A stretch of 64,000 bases of DNA, from positions 20,591,582-20,655,581 of the forward strand of contig NC_063262.1 in assembly GCF_019578655.1 (NCBI RefSeq). Direction: 5' to 3'. Source of the DNA: Ricinus communis. Taxonomy: Eukaryota; Streptophyta; Magnoliopsida; Malpighiales; Euphorbiaceae. Of the stretch, positions 47,560 to 59,827 are shown piece after piece; the first letter of the stretch is position 1; each line of letters starts with the position of its first letter. The position numbers and the translations under genes were made by a program. The notes beneath the pieces are model-generated. The model did no database searches and had not been told where the DNA came from. It saw nothing but the letters and a program-made list of their open reading frames with translations.

Positions 47560-49320
47560 TCATCTCCAATTAATTCAGCCTCGGCTTGTTTTGGATTTAA
47601 GATCATTTCAGATTTTGATTGTTAATATTTAATATCAATGTTGGGTTTAAGCGGGTCAATTCAGACAAGTAATTACATAAAAGGAGAATTTCCAGATTCA
47701 AGTCCACCGTTGCTTTCTGTAACCATTTCTTATTAAAGGTAGGAGCCTTCAAAATTTTCCATTTACAATATGTTAGAGTTTGATCTCAAAAGAATGACCG
47801 AAGATTAAATTTTTATTGCAAATCAGGACAAGTACAAGCCATCAAACATATCAGCAGAAGTGATCAACAATCAAATCCTTAATTCAAACTAAGAACAACA
47901 CTTGAAACCATTATAACATTCTGAAACACAGAGAGCTATTCGCCATTAATTCTATCAATCTAGCAACGAGTTGAAGATGTTATGGAGCTTACAAAGCTTA
48001 ATCCAGAACCACTAAACTTCTTCTCTATTATTTCATCCAACTGGGCAACCATTTCAGCTGTCAAATAGTTCTCCCAATCGCCAATCTTGCCTTTCCTGAA
48101 AAATGCATTATGTTCAATTTTAAACGGCCATGAAAAATAATATGTTTTGCTCTTATTCACCTCCATATTGCTCAGCTTCTGAAAGATGCAGAAATCAACG
48201 ACTTCTTGCACCAATCCTTGTCTCTCTTCCTCCATAGTGAAAGGACAACCCATGAACTCTGCTAGTGTCTTTATACAGGATAAGCTGTCAAGTTTAGATC
48301 TTCGTATTTAATAACTAGTATTCTATCAGGAAATTGCAGGCTTGCTTTCCAATATCCTAATACATGATCCCAATAAGGTCCATAAACAGAGACTCCTTCA
48401 CAAAAACTCCGAAATGCCTCCTCTAATGGAAAGTCTTCTGTGCTCCTACCTCTTACGCGAGCAGCAAAGTGCCATAACGAAATAAAAACGTCTTTGGGAT
48501 TCCTGGCGATATAAATAATTTTACAGTTGGATTCCACAATAGACTTGGGCAATGAAGAGTAGGGCATGTGTGTACCCCAAAGTGGATGATTGTTGGGACC
48601 TTTGATACCTTGATTCTTTTCAATAGAGGGTACAATATCATGCGGGAGCTCCGTGAGTAAACGATTAATGGACGAATCTCTGAGATGGGTCCTTCTTGGA
48701 ATGGCAAAACACAAAGCTTTAAGCCAGGTCGTGCCAGATTTTGGAAGGCTGGAAATGACAATATCAGTGGGTTGAGCTATGAAATGCTCTTGAGCCGACC
48801 CTTAGTGAGGAAGGGTTGAGATTATCTCTTCATATTTGATATTGTCTCTTGGTGCATCATTGGTTTCTGAAACAGATACATCGTCACTATTAGTTAAGAG
48901 TGAAGATGGTTCCATGAGAACAGTGAATTGGAAGGACAAGCTGTAGAACTAACAAGGATCAGGAGAACTTCTGCCTATAAAGAACGATATCTGCAATTGA
49001 TTCTGTCAAGAAGTGAAAGCCGCAATGTCTAATGTGTGATTGGCAGAGAGGACTTTAGCTTCTTTAGTTAATTAGAGTAGAAGTCAAAGCTTGTTATTTT
49101 ATTAGCCAATAGAATGATTCTCAGCAACAGAGTTACTTGTGAACTAATTTTTAATACTCTGAATTTTTTATTTAAATATTGTTATTTTAGAAATATTTCA
49201 GTAATTTGATATTTTCTAAATTTATAATTATTTTGAGTCATGTTGACGTGTGTTATTTTATTTTTAATCTCATGAATTTAAATTACTATATTATATTTAA
49301 TTCTTTTCTAATTTAATTTT
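47560..49320. repeat. Sulfotransferase duplication, copy 2
   Basis: Direct-orientation partner of 41500-43870. The coding parts are very similar. It differs by an internal coding deletion, frame lesions, and the absence of the promoter insert (CCTATA joins directly to AAGAACGATATCTGC). Confidence 0.85.
47960..48915 (-). pseudogene. Broken sulfotransferase copy
   Basis: Same start (ATG 48915-48913) and the same first ~37 codons as the intact gene. A stop codon (TAA after LPH, near 48805) then appears where 2 bp are lost from an A-run. A deletion of roughly 80 bp removes the counterpart of residues 41-64 of the intact protein. A 1-bp deletion near 48294 (AGTTTAGATC against AGTTGTAGATC) shifts the frame after YEDLNL. 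PAPS-loop, WGTHMPYSSLP and RNPKDVFISLWHF motifs survive in one frame, and RKGKIGDWENYL in another. At least three independent lesions make a functional product very unlikely. Confidence 0.9.
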
Positions 49321-51912
49321 ATATTTCAAAATTTAATATATTATATATTTGTATTATCTTCGCTATATATCAGATTATTAAATTTTAAAAAGTTTTTTAT
49401 GAGTTATTATATTTTAATTTAATGATATTTTTTTATCCGATTTAATATATATATTAAAGCCGAAACAAAGAGAATATTTTAAACACTACTTGTCACGTAG
49501 GATTACTAAAAGTGATATTTGTCATTTTTTTATAAGTACTAATTTATAAAAAAAATATTCTCTTTCCTTTTGATTTATAATTGTGATAATAGCAATTTTT
49601 AAATTTTAATTTTCATATGTACTTTTGTTATTATTTTAAATTATTTATTTATTTATTTATTTTTAAATAGTATTTCTTTATATATACATATATATTTGAT
49701 ATTTTTTTTAATTTTAATTTTTATTTAAAAATTTGAATTACATTAATGAATTTTGTGTTTCTTTTCTTTTCTGTAGTTTAATTATTCTTTTATTCATTTA
49801 TGATTTTATTCATTTTGATCTATTTATACCTTTTATTTTTTTTGTTTATTCATTATAGAAAAAAGTCTTACCATTATATAATTTTATAATTTCTATCTAC
49901 AGACAGCTTTAAGAATAATTTATTTTAATAAGAACGAATGCAAACTATTTAAGTTTTTCTTAAACTACATTCACTTATTTTTCTCTCTATGCTTCTATCC
50001 TTTAATTTTATTTTTTATTTTGATTTTATTTTTAATTAATAATAATTTTAGAACTTAAATATGATCTTTTATTTCTTTTTACATCTCATAAATTTTAATA
50101 TTATTTATATTAGTTTTCAACATTCAGGTCAAGAATTTATAAGTTAGATAAATGCAATCAGGCTGGTAAAAAAGAACTGGACTCAGAACTAAGAAACTAG
50201 TTCAAAGTAAAACTTTTTTTTATCTGGAATCGGAACTATCGAATCCAATTCCAACTCGTAAAAAGTAACTTATTTTAATTAATTTTTTATTTTTTAAAAA
50301 AATTTATTGACAAATGCCAATGCAAAGACACTATTTTTTTTTTAGCACATAGTTTAATTCTAAAACTACACATACTACTGAGCTATAATTTTAATAACAA
50401 TCTCAGTTCCTTATCTATAATTATAAAGCATTCATGCACATGACTTCATCTTGTTAGGATTACTCAAGTTCCATACTTTGCATTTTTTAACATACCTCAA
50501 CTAGGGATTACCACCAGCAAAACCTTATTTAGATGTCCTCATAATTTCATATAAGCATAACAGGACCTTAAACTTGTTTTCTATTTATATATTTATAAAC
50601 TCAATTCATGATTGATAAGATCCATAACTCAATCACTATGTACGTAATTTAGTAAATTTAATAATTTACATATCATACAATTATGTAAATTTTATACACA
50701 GCAAATTTTAAAATCAATTCCACCATCAATTGCTCAAAATTATGAGTTGAACTTATCTATAATTTATAAACCTACTATCTAAGAGAATTTAAAATCAAAC
50801 CAAGACCTGCTTATTGCTCTAAGAAAGTTGCGTGTTTATGAACAAAGTACAAATGTAGTTCTAAACTATTATCCACTTGTATACATGCATCTAACATCTC
50901 AAGAGCTTCACTTCATTCCACTGTCCCACAATAATTTAGACATTACCAAGGAACTAATAAAAATATCTATTAAGTATAACATCAATAATCTATAAACTGT
51001 TAGATCAATCCTATATAATAAATCCACTTTAGATAACTTAGATCAAATCATATACTTAGCACCATTAGTCACCAAAAGACATATATGTAGTTATTTCTAA
51101 CTATATCAGTTTAAGAAAAACTCATATGCTTGACCTCGAATAAATACATAAGGAATTAAAGTTGTAACTAGAACTCCATTTTCCAATTTTGGAGTTATTT
51201 TTCAAAATAATAGTGTTTCAAAGCTTTTAATAAATTAAAATATTTCTTGTTATTTAGAACTCGCATCTCTATATCCATAATATTAGACTATATACACATA
51301 ATAAATGTAATGAATGAATGACTATGATGCATGACTATGTTATGTGACCATTGATGCTATGTGGTACATTATTCTCGATAGAAGTAGTCAAGTTCCATAA
51401 TATTAAAACTTCTCAAATGATTCAAATTTTGAAATTTACTTATAGAAACATCCTCACAAATCACTTGCCATCAATAAGCTTGTCCATTATAATAAAATTA
51501 GAACTAAAGCTTTCAGTTGTCAAAGGTATTTAAAACCTTTAAAAACTAGTGATAGCAAATCTCATATCATAAAGAAAACCTCATATTTCATATTGAAATA
51601 GAATTAGATTTTCAATCTTAAGAAAATAAAAACTTGCAAAATACAAAATTGCTTTAAATCCCTCAAGGATTGGAATCTTCTTGGAGGTTCAACCATCAAA
51701 CTTAATTCTTTAATCCTCAAACTACTAACCATATTTTTGCAAATATAATGTATTTCACACTACTGAATATTTATACCTTCCTCTATATTCAGTGTTATCT
51801 TTAATTATTAATTTCTCTAAAAGTAACAACCTTATTATTTACTGACTCCAATTGATAACTAAACGAACATCTTAAAACCTTATGCTTCGATTGCTAGAGT
51901 GTAGGTAACCTA
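49321..51912 (-). other. Probable non-coding interior of the LTR-E retrotransposon, plus AT-rich DNA
   Basis: The right end is defined by the primer-binding site of LTR E. Reading leftward from it there is no recognisable gag or pol for about 2.5 kb, only AT-rich DNA. This would fit a non-coding large retrotransposon derivative, or loss of the coding part. I could not locate a second LTR to the left. Confidence 0.4.
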
Positions 51913-51925
51913 GGATCTGATACCA
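51913..51925 (-). other. Primer-binding site next to LTR E
   Basis: Minus-strand TGGTATCAGATCC, separated from the LTR end by 2 bp. It resembles the initiator tRNA-Met complement with one or two differences, and it identifies E as the 5' LTR of a minus-strand element. Confidence 0.8.
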
Positions 51926-52389
51926 ACTGAAACAACCGTGCCCCAAACTGGCCTAATTAGCTAATTTTTTCTTTATTTTTGGAGACCGTTATGTCTAGCA
52001 ATATGAAACTCTAACTGCTACGATTTCTATTCTGGTCCAACTTGTAAATATCCTGCATAACATTTGTAACGACCTTGTCTAAACTAGGCCTACTATCTAT
52101 CTTCTATCTTTACTTACATGGATCATAGAGTCTAGCAATTCGAAGCTCTAACTACTTGACTTCTAATATGATCTGACTATTAACATCTTGCATAAAATTG
52201 GTGGAAAAATATAAGGAGTGAGTAAAACTAAATGAGAGGGAAAATAAATAACAAGGGAGAATAGATAAGGAGTCATACATCATACTAAATAATTAAAAGA
52301 AAACGCAAATATAAATCCAGCCGGTTAAACCGTCAGAGGACGAAATCATAAAATTAAATTACTTAATATCCTTATCAGTAATATTACTA

Positions 52390-52393
<4 letters not shown>

Positions 52394-52463
<70 letters not shown>
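52394..52463. repeat. (TAA)n microsatellite
   Basis: About 70 bp of near-perfect TAA repeats, followed by ACT/CTA-type repeats to about 52487. Confidence 0.95.
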
Positions 52464-52466
<3 letters not shown>

Positions 52467-52924
52467 AACAACAACTACTACTACTACAATAATATCAACA
52501 ATTAGAAGTGTAATAAAAAAGTGTGCACACTCATAAACATCTCCTACTGATCCTTGGAAGTTTTGGGCGCAACGGATGTCTAACCTGAGAGCACCAAAGC
52601 ACAAATCCTTGTCATATGCACGCAGACAATACTCCCAAAAGGTAACCACCTAGTATACGCCCTAAAAGCATATATATACTGAGCGTTGTCCCAAAGACAG
52701 TATATTTCAATTAACACTTGACATCCAAGGTGTGATCATATAGGCTACATAAATGAGTGTATACATTTATCCCAATCACAACATAATCTTTTAATAATAA
52801 TAATAATAATTTAAAATACCATTATCTGCTCCCAGGTGCTAAAGAAAATATTTCTCATCTTTCTAGTTTGACTTTTCCTTATTTAAAGAAAATCTCATAA
52901 GATAGAGCATTTACTATATAGAAG

Positions 52925-53931
52925 ATGAGGGTGTCAGTAACAAGTTTTTGATGTGCAGGATCCTTAGAAGAGACAAGTACATAGCATATACTTATTACTT
53001 GATATGAAATTTAACAAGTTTTTTATGTGAAGGATCCTCAGACGAGACAAGCACAGAGCATACACTTGTTATAAAATATGCACAACGAGTAGAAGGAAAT
53101 AGTAAGTTCTTATTAATAAATATACAAACTTTAAAATGAAAGCTTTATAATGATAGCTTTAAACAAAAAAATATAACTTACAAGAATAGTACAATACAAG
53201 AGGAAGGGTTTTCTCTCTCTCTCACTATCACTCTCTTTTCACTATATTTTTAATGGTAGAACTTGAACAATACAAGACTTTCTTGTGATTTTTCAGTCTG
53301 CCCTCTTCTTTGATAACTCCTCTATTTATAGAGATATTCAGCCTTTAGCTTCAATAATTCTTTCTTTGGATGCTTTTGGTAATGGAGTAAGGGGCTCCAT
53401 AATTTTTTTGAAATGGAGCAGAAATTGTCATGCTTCCATTGTTCTGAAGCATGGCAGACAATTTTTGCTCCATTTCAAAAAAATTATGTACCAAAAACAT
53501 CCAAAGAAAGAATTATTGAAGCTAAATGCTGAAGATCTCTATAAATAGAGGAGTTATCGAAGAAGAGGGCAGACTGAAAAATCATAAGAAAGTCTTGTAT
53601 TCGTCAAGTTCTACCATTAGAAATATAGTGAAAAGAGAGTGATAGTGAGACAGAGAGAAAACCTTCCTCTTGTATTCTACTACTCTTGTAAGCTATATTT
53701 CTTTGCTTAAAGCTTTCATTTTAAAATTTGTATATTTATTAATAAGAACTTGTTGTTTCCTTCTACTCATTGTGCATATTTTATAACAAGTGAATGCTCT
53801 GTACTTACCTCGTCTCAGGATCCTGCACATTAAAAACTTATTAAATTTCATATCAAGTAATAAGTGTATACTCTATGCTTGCCTCTTCTGAGGATCCTAC
53901 ACATCAAAAACTTGTTACTGACACCCCCATC
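52925..53931. mobile_element. 1-kb fold-back element, ~500-bp inverted arms, 9-nt loop
   Basis: The left arm (52925-53436) and right arm (53446-53931) are near-perfect reverse complements around a 9-nt centre (53437-53445). Outer ends are GATGAGGGTGTCAGTAAC and, complemented, GATGGGGGTGTCAGTAAC. Each arm holds a TATAAATA box (53540-53547 on +, 53323-53330 on -), both facing outward. Each also holds a ~78-bp tandem pair with AGGATCCT cores. No clear target duplication was seen. The 87-codon frame at 53285-53548 crosses the centre and is an artefact. It is nested in LTR D. Confidence 0.9.
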
Positions 53932-56900
53932 CCATTGGTGTGTATATATATATATATATAAATATTAAAGAAAACTACAATTCAATAAGTTTATCCACTC
54001 ACGTGGTATGCAGGACTTGACCAACTACACCTTCACTAAAGCTCTCTGCTAATTTCATCTAGACTACTATTCTAGCGCACAATCCTAGATGCTTGATAAC
54101 CAGTCGACTCGCATCTGACCACTGGAGACCGATCGACAATCCGAGCGCGTCTATAGACTCGAAATAATGTGTAGAGAATAATTTAGCTTCTACTTCTCCG
54201 GTCCAGCTACCGATCATCCGAAAACATCATAGATAGTTTTTAACCGTTGATTTTCTAACGGAATTCGATCGAAGTAAAATTGGTGCTATTAGAAAGCTTG
54301 CGATGAGTAGGCTCTGAATATATCCTCTGATCACCTGAAGCATGACGGATTGGCCGGAAAATGAGAAAAATCAAACTGCCTTACATGATCTTCTCTTACC
54401 GAATCTCGATATTCTAGCAGCCTTAAAAGGGGGATGATAGGCAGAAATAAAAGCCGAAGAGTTGCTGAGCATTTTAAGCCCAAGAATGCAACCAATGGTC
54501 GTCGAAAACTCTATGAACGATGTCAAGAAGCATTGTTGCCTATTCTTGTCGTTCTTTGCCTCCTAACGCCGTTGAAGCTGCTACTACCACTGCTACTACA
54601 CTCACCGGCATCTGCTCCATCACCGGTCACAACCATGACACCTCAGACAAGACTCATTCCTTAACTGCCATTGAAGGCTGCTTCTAAGCTCCTCCTCCCT
54701 CTCCTTCGTCTCCTTCATCTCCTTCATCTTTCCCTTTTTTTTTTCCTTTCTTTATTACAATAACAACATTAAATCTTTCAATTTTACTTATCAACCACTA
54801 TTCCCTAGAAATATCAACCAAAACCCTCAAACTTGATATTATCCTTTCGATTTAATCCCTAATCCTTTATTTTTGAGCTAAATTACAAATTGGAAAAATA
54901 CAAGATTACTATTTTGACCTCACTTTTAAATTAAGAATTACTCTGATGTCCCTATCAACATATTCATTACAAAAATGCTGTCAACTTAAACCTCATATTA
55001 ATTCAATTATATTTTTAGCCCCTATCTTATAAGCAATTATCAAATTAATCCTAACACTTAATTAACTCAAATAATTAATTTGCTGACTATTTCTCAATTA
55101 AATCTAATACCATTTACTAATTAAAATTTGACATTCCCCAATAAATCCTTTTAAATTTTTTTTATAGTTTCTAAATATAATATTTAATTCATATATTCAT
55201 ACTGAAGAATTATAGAGTGTGATATTTGTAAAAAGTAATTTACCCTTTTGTAGAACTCACTTAATTAATTACTTGAAAATCAAATTAATTAGATATAGTT
55301 TAATAGATTCCTTTATTTTTATCTAGCATTAAAAATCCTCTTTAAATTTAAAACTCAATAATGATTCTTTATATTTCATCTAGAGTTTTCAAAATACAAT
55401 TTGTTACTTTAATCTCACATAATTTAATAAATTTTTTAACTTCTAGTTTGAAATCATCATCATCACACTCATTGTTATCATTTTTTTTATTAGTACGATG
55501 GTTCCTTAGGTACGGGTATTACAACATTGGTGGGTGAAAAAAATGAGTAAGTAACATTTAGTGAAAAGATAAATAAATAACAATGGAACAAACAAGGATT
55601 TAATTAAAATTTCTATAATATGATGTAATCCTTGAATACTTGTGGGAGAAAAAATGCTACTAATATTATGAACATAAATATTTAACTAAACAAATTTAGC
55701 TGGACAAATAAATTTAATAAACTAGATAAATTGATAGTCACTTTGTTGATTGTATCGCAAACTGTATGAAATATAATCTATGTTCTCAATCAGAAAAAAT
55801 ATAAACAATAGATCTAGCTTTCAGTTATGAAATCATAAATATAATGAATAAATAAACAAATATAAATTAATAAATTGTATTGTACAATCATAAATGTACT
55901 CTACTGATCCCTAACAACTTTGGGCACTCAAACGTCTCACTAATGAAGATTCCAAAGTACAACACTAGTCATACGCAAGAAGACAAATAGCCACCAAAAG
56001 ATATCACCTAGCATATGTCCCAAAGACAATGCGTATACTAAGCGTTGTCCTAAAGACACCATCCTAATAACACCCGACGTCTAAGATGTGATCTCATAGA
56101 TCATATAAATAAGTGTATACTTATTTATCCAGCCATATAAAATTATAGTCATGTATAAGATAAAAACTAAAACTACCATTCTCTATTTCTAATTGCTCTA
56201 GAGAATAACGAGATTCTAAAATGCATTTAAAATAACTAAATTTCAGTTAGAAATATTTCAACAATTCATAATAATATAAATAGAAATAATATATTACTAA
56301 AAAGTAAAATGTTATAGGTTTATCCACTCACCTAGTATAGAGGACTCGACGAACTATACTATTCATTTAATTTTACTAATTTTTTCTGAACAATTACTCG
56401 AACGCACAATCCTATAATTCACACATAAATGTACTTTAAAAATAATCATAAACGTTCTTTTTTAATAATTTTTAACAAATGTCTAATATTTAATATCTAA
56501 AGTCTAATTCTAATTCCAATCTTATTTTAACACAATTCTATTTTTTCACTTTCTATTTTAATTAATTAATTCTATTGAGAATTCAGCAACATCTCTCCAA
56601 TAAAATCAACTAATTCCTTCCATAAAACAGATCCACAGCCTGCAAGAAACACACGACACAAGAAATGCCATCCTGTGCCTCCAAAGTTTCCATTTAATTC
56701 ACTCATCATCCAAAGAACAATGCAATTAACCATTCCTAGCTGTCTAATAACTATTGTACCACAGTCTAGATATTCCTCCATTATATGAAATTCATTTATG
56801 ACATTCACTTCCAATTAATTTGGAAATTAAGATTAGTGATTATAAAAATCCATTTATTTCTATTTGACAATAATACTTTATTATTAATAACTATAATTGA

Positions 56901-58774
56901 TTGAGTATTTAACCTTATAATATTATTAATCACTAGGGCATTAATATGTTTCTTCTATTTTTCTATCAACCTAGGTGATTTCATGTCATTCATTTCTCAC
57001 AAGTGTTAAAATCCTGATTATAGTATTCTTGTATTATTTATCAACTATTTACTAATAACACAATCAAACTTTAATTTTAAATAAATCACTTAGTTAAAAT
57101 CTCAATTAATTACTGCAATTTCTAGCTAAAGTTTTATGTTTTACTAATTATCTTCTCTATAATAATATTTTATAAGCTTTAACTATCCAAGTTCAACTTT
57201 ACTAAATTTTAATAATACAAATTTAAATTCCTCAAAGATATATTTATACATATACTAACCCATTTTTCTTCAATTAGTAATACTATATTTTTTATTAACA
57301 ATGTTACTAACATATTAATTCCTCAATATATAGTTTAACCTTCCAATCTTTAACAAATACTGATTACCTAATTTTTGTTCCTAATTAAGGCTACTGGAAT
57401 TGAATTAGAAGGCTAAAATTAAAAGATCAGACATTCTACCTAAACATCTATAGCGCCAGGCGACTCGCCATCATCGCCGTAGTCGGATCAACGATCAAAT
57501 TACATCAACAGACTCGTGTAACCACGCAGATCACACATATGATGTCCAATCCTTTGATCAAATCAACGATCCCTCATAAACTACCTACACAATCTTGGTT
57601 GTCAAATTTCTATCGTAGTCCGATCATAATGAGGTTGGTCATGTTTGAAACCTTATGATGAGAAGAACTCATCCCTGTCTCTAATAAGCCCGACATTGTT
57701 GGAGTTGGCCGAAAAATCCAAAAACCCAAGCTGTCCGTATTTGCTTCCCCTCGTCGAATATCTCGTTTCCGGCAGCCTCGAGAAACAGTGTTGGGCGGAA
57801 ATGGTATCCCAGACGTTGCTGGTTCTTTTAAGACCAAAATCGTCGTCAATGGTCGTAGTAATCACCATGAATGGCGTCAAGGAACTATTATCTTCTTTGC
57901 CATTTTCCGCCGACCTGCAATGTTGACAGTTGCTGCTGCTGCATTTGGCGGCGACAACTCTTCCTCCAGCCAGCCTCACCGCTCCTTGGTCCACCTCCTC
58001 CCTCATGTGCCATTAATGGCAGTCATGAGCTCCCTCTCTCCTTCTTCTTCTTCTTCTTCTTCTTCCTTTATCCCCTCTTGATAACCATTACCCCTGAAAA
58101 CATTTCCACTAGACCCTCAAGCTTATAATTGCTGTCTAAATCAAGCCCCAAACTCTTACTTTTTAGCCAAATTAAAATTATTATAATATAAAATTACTTA
58201 TTTAGCCCTGTCTTTAAGAGTAGAATTACTAGAATACCTCTATCAACATAATTAGTTATAAAAATACCTACAGGAATATCATTCCACTTGAATTCCATAT
58301 TAAATCAAACTTTAATTTTAGCCCATTTCTCATAAATAAATATCAACTTAATCCTAACACATAATTAATTCAATTAATTAATTTATTAACTATTTTCAAT
58401 TAAATTCAATACCATTTAGCTAATTAATTATTTTTATCATTCCCCAACTAAAATCTTCAAGAAAAGTATTTTTATAGCTTCCAAAAATGCAATTCATCTA
58501 AAGATAATCATCCTTAAACTATATAAATGAAATTATAAAATCATACTAATTAAATATATTTTAATATGTCCTTTTATTTTTCTCTAGCATTTAAAAATGC
58601 GTTTGAAAAATTAAGGTCTCAATAATAATCTCTTATAAATCATCAAATTTTAAATTAAAATTCTTTACTCTAATCACATACATTAAATTTGAAACTTTTA
58701 GTTTTATAATCTTCATCCTCACAATTATTATTATTATTATTATTATTATTTGTTCTTTATGCATGGATGTTACA

Positions 58775-59217
58775 TATGGGATGCCTGTTTTTAAAAATTT
58801 CACTCCTCTAAATTTTTATTATTCTGTTTTAGTTCTAGAAATTTATTTATTTGAATTTTATTTTATGTAATTAAGGTTAAAAAACAGTTTGTTATAGGCA
58901 CTCATAACTTGGCTAAATTTAGATTAAATTGCCTTTTAAGGAAAGTTGTAGGCGTATTTATTAGAAAAGTTGAGATTGGGTTTATTTGATCCCTTTACCC
59001 AAGTAAGGGGGCAAACTACCCCTTTCTCCATGTACATACCCAATCCCTTTAAGTTCTAGAAATCAACAACCAATAGATGCAGCTGCAACTAAGTTTACTA
59101 GAGACTTCACAAAGAACCACTAATTAAAAGCCAAAAGTATGTATTAATTATAACCAATGGATTTGTAAACTTGTTCTGTGGTCTTGTTGAATAATTGTTC
59201 AATATTTTATTGTTGAC
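58775..59217. other. Short intergenic stretch, nothing recognised
   Basis: No gene, repeat boundary or RNA gene could be supported here. Confidence 0.4.
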
Positions 59218-59827
59218 AGGAACAACTAGTTTCAAGAAAAGGGGAAGTGGAAATGTGACCGTTAGGCAAAAAGCTTCTTCACAAGCATTGCCAAATTTTA
59301 ATGACTTGGCAAGTCCTGAAGTGCAAAACTCCCAAAATAAGACCAATCAAGAGTAAGGTAGATTGCTTAGAAGAAAAACCATATCCAAAATTGATGTGCC
59401 TGTGTCTGCAAGGACTCCAACACAAATTGATGTGCATGTGTTTGTAAGAACTCCAAAACAAAACTTCAGGACTGACAAGTTCAAGCAATCCACCAGGTAG
59501 GCAGCAAAATGTTCCAGAGGCAAATCTCTCTGAACTGGCACATGGAAAAGTGTCCTAAAATGTTAATTAAAATCCAAACTGCAGATTGGTTCATCACACA
59601 GAGCTATGTAAGTATAAAATATAGTCGAATCTGTTTACTCCACAAAAGACTTTGGCACACTATTTTAAGTCTTGAGTAGTTTTTTTTTGTTTTTTTTTTG
59701 TAATTGTCGATTGCAACAAACTTCAGAAAAACAGTCTGGTGTACCAAGTTCAGACCCATACTTAGACTATAAGCCCAGAAGACTTCAATGGAAAGGCAAG
59801 GAGGTCATTAATAGCAACAGTTTATAG
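59218..59827 (+). pseudogene. Exon-like fragments of an unrecognised gene
   Basis: After an acceptor-like TTGTTGACAG at 59219, one frame reads TTSFKKRGSGNVTVRQKASS, followed without a gap by QALPNFNDLASPEVQNSQ. It meets a TAA (or a CAAGA/GTAAGG donor) near 59354, then continues in the same frame as RRKTISKIDVPVSARTP with a 36-bp tandem repeat (IDVPVSARTPTQ / IDVHVFVRTPKQ), up to a possible CAG/GTAGGC donor near 59496. After an acceptor at about 59726, KQSGVPSSDPYLDYKPRRLQ and WKGKEVINSNSL end at a stop at 59827. Codon-like composition and splice sites suggest the C-terminal exons of a basic Ser/Thr-rich protein. No upstream exons were found in the window, so it is either decayed or a fragment. 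Family unknown. Confidence 0.3.

Larger units (their letters stand above)
52065..55523 (-). mobile_element. Long LTR (copy D), apparently solo, 5-bp TSD ACATT
   Basis: Minus-strand TGTAATACCCG (55523) to GGTCGTTACA (52065). It is bounded by perfect ACATT duplications (52060-52064 and 55524-55528). The insertion splits LTR E of the same family in the same orientation. It carries a (TAA)n microsatellite and a 1-kb fold-back; without the fold-back it is about 2.45 kb. The GC-rich block at 54000-54720 contains GAGTCGACTGG and CGGATTGTCGATCGGTCTCC, similar to copy B around 14530. Confidence 0.85.
51928..58774 (-). mobile_element. Long LTR (copy E), 5' LTR, interrupted by copy D
   Basis: On the minus strand it starts TGTAACATCCATG at 58774 and ends GGTTGTTTCA at 51928, beside the primer-binding site. 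Without D (and one TSD copy) it is about 3.4 kb. It is collinear with D: GCGTTGTCC..AAAGAC and GTGTATAC blocks at 56030-56120 match 52680-52770, and a GC-rich block at 57440-58080 matches 54000-54730. 51928-52064 is the LTR's last 137 bp; the rest is right of D. Frames of 60-120 codons around 57610-58128 lie in the GC-rich block and are not credible genes. Confidence 0.75.

Noticed and set aside
52359..52649. 96-codon minus-strand frame with a poly-Ile run
   Set aside because: It is a translation of the (TAA)n microsatellite.
53285..53548. 87-codon frame across the fold-back centre
   Set aside because: It spans the palindrome axis and has no homology; it is a by-product of the inverted repeat.
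56572..56814. 80-codon minus-strand frame
   Set aside because: It lies within LTR E in AT-rich sequence, with no domain and no counterpart in copy D.
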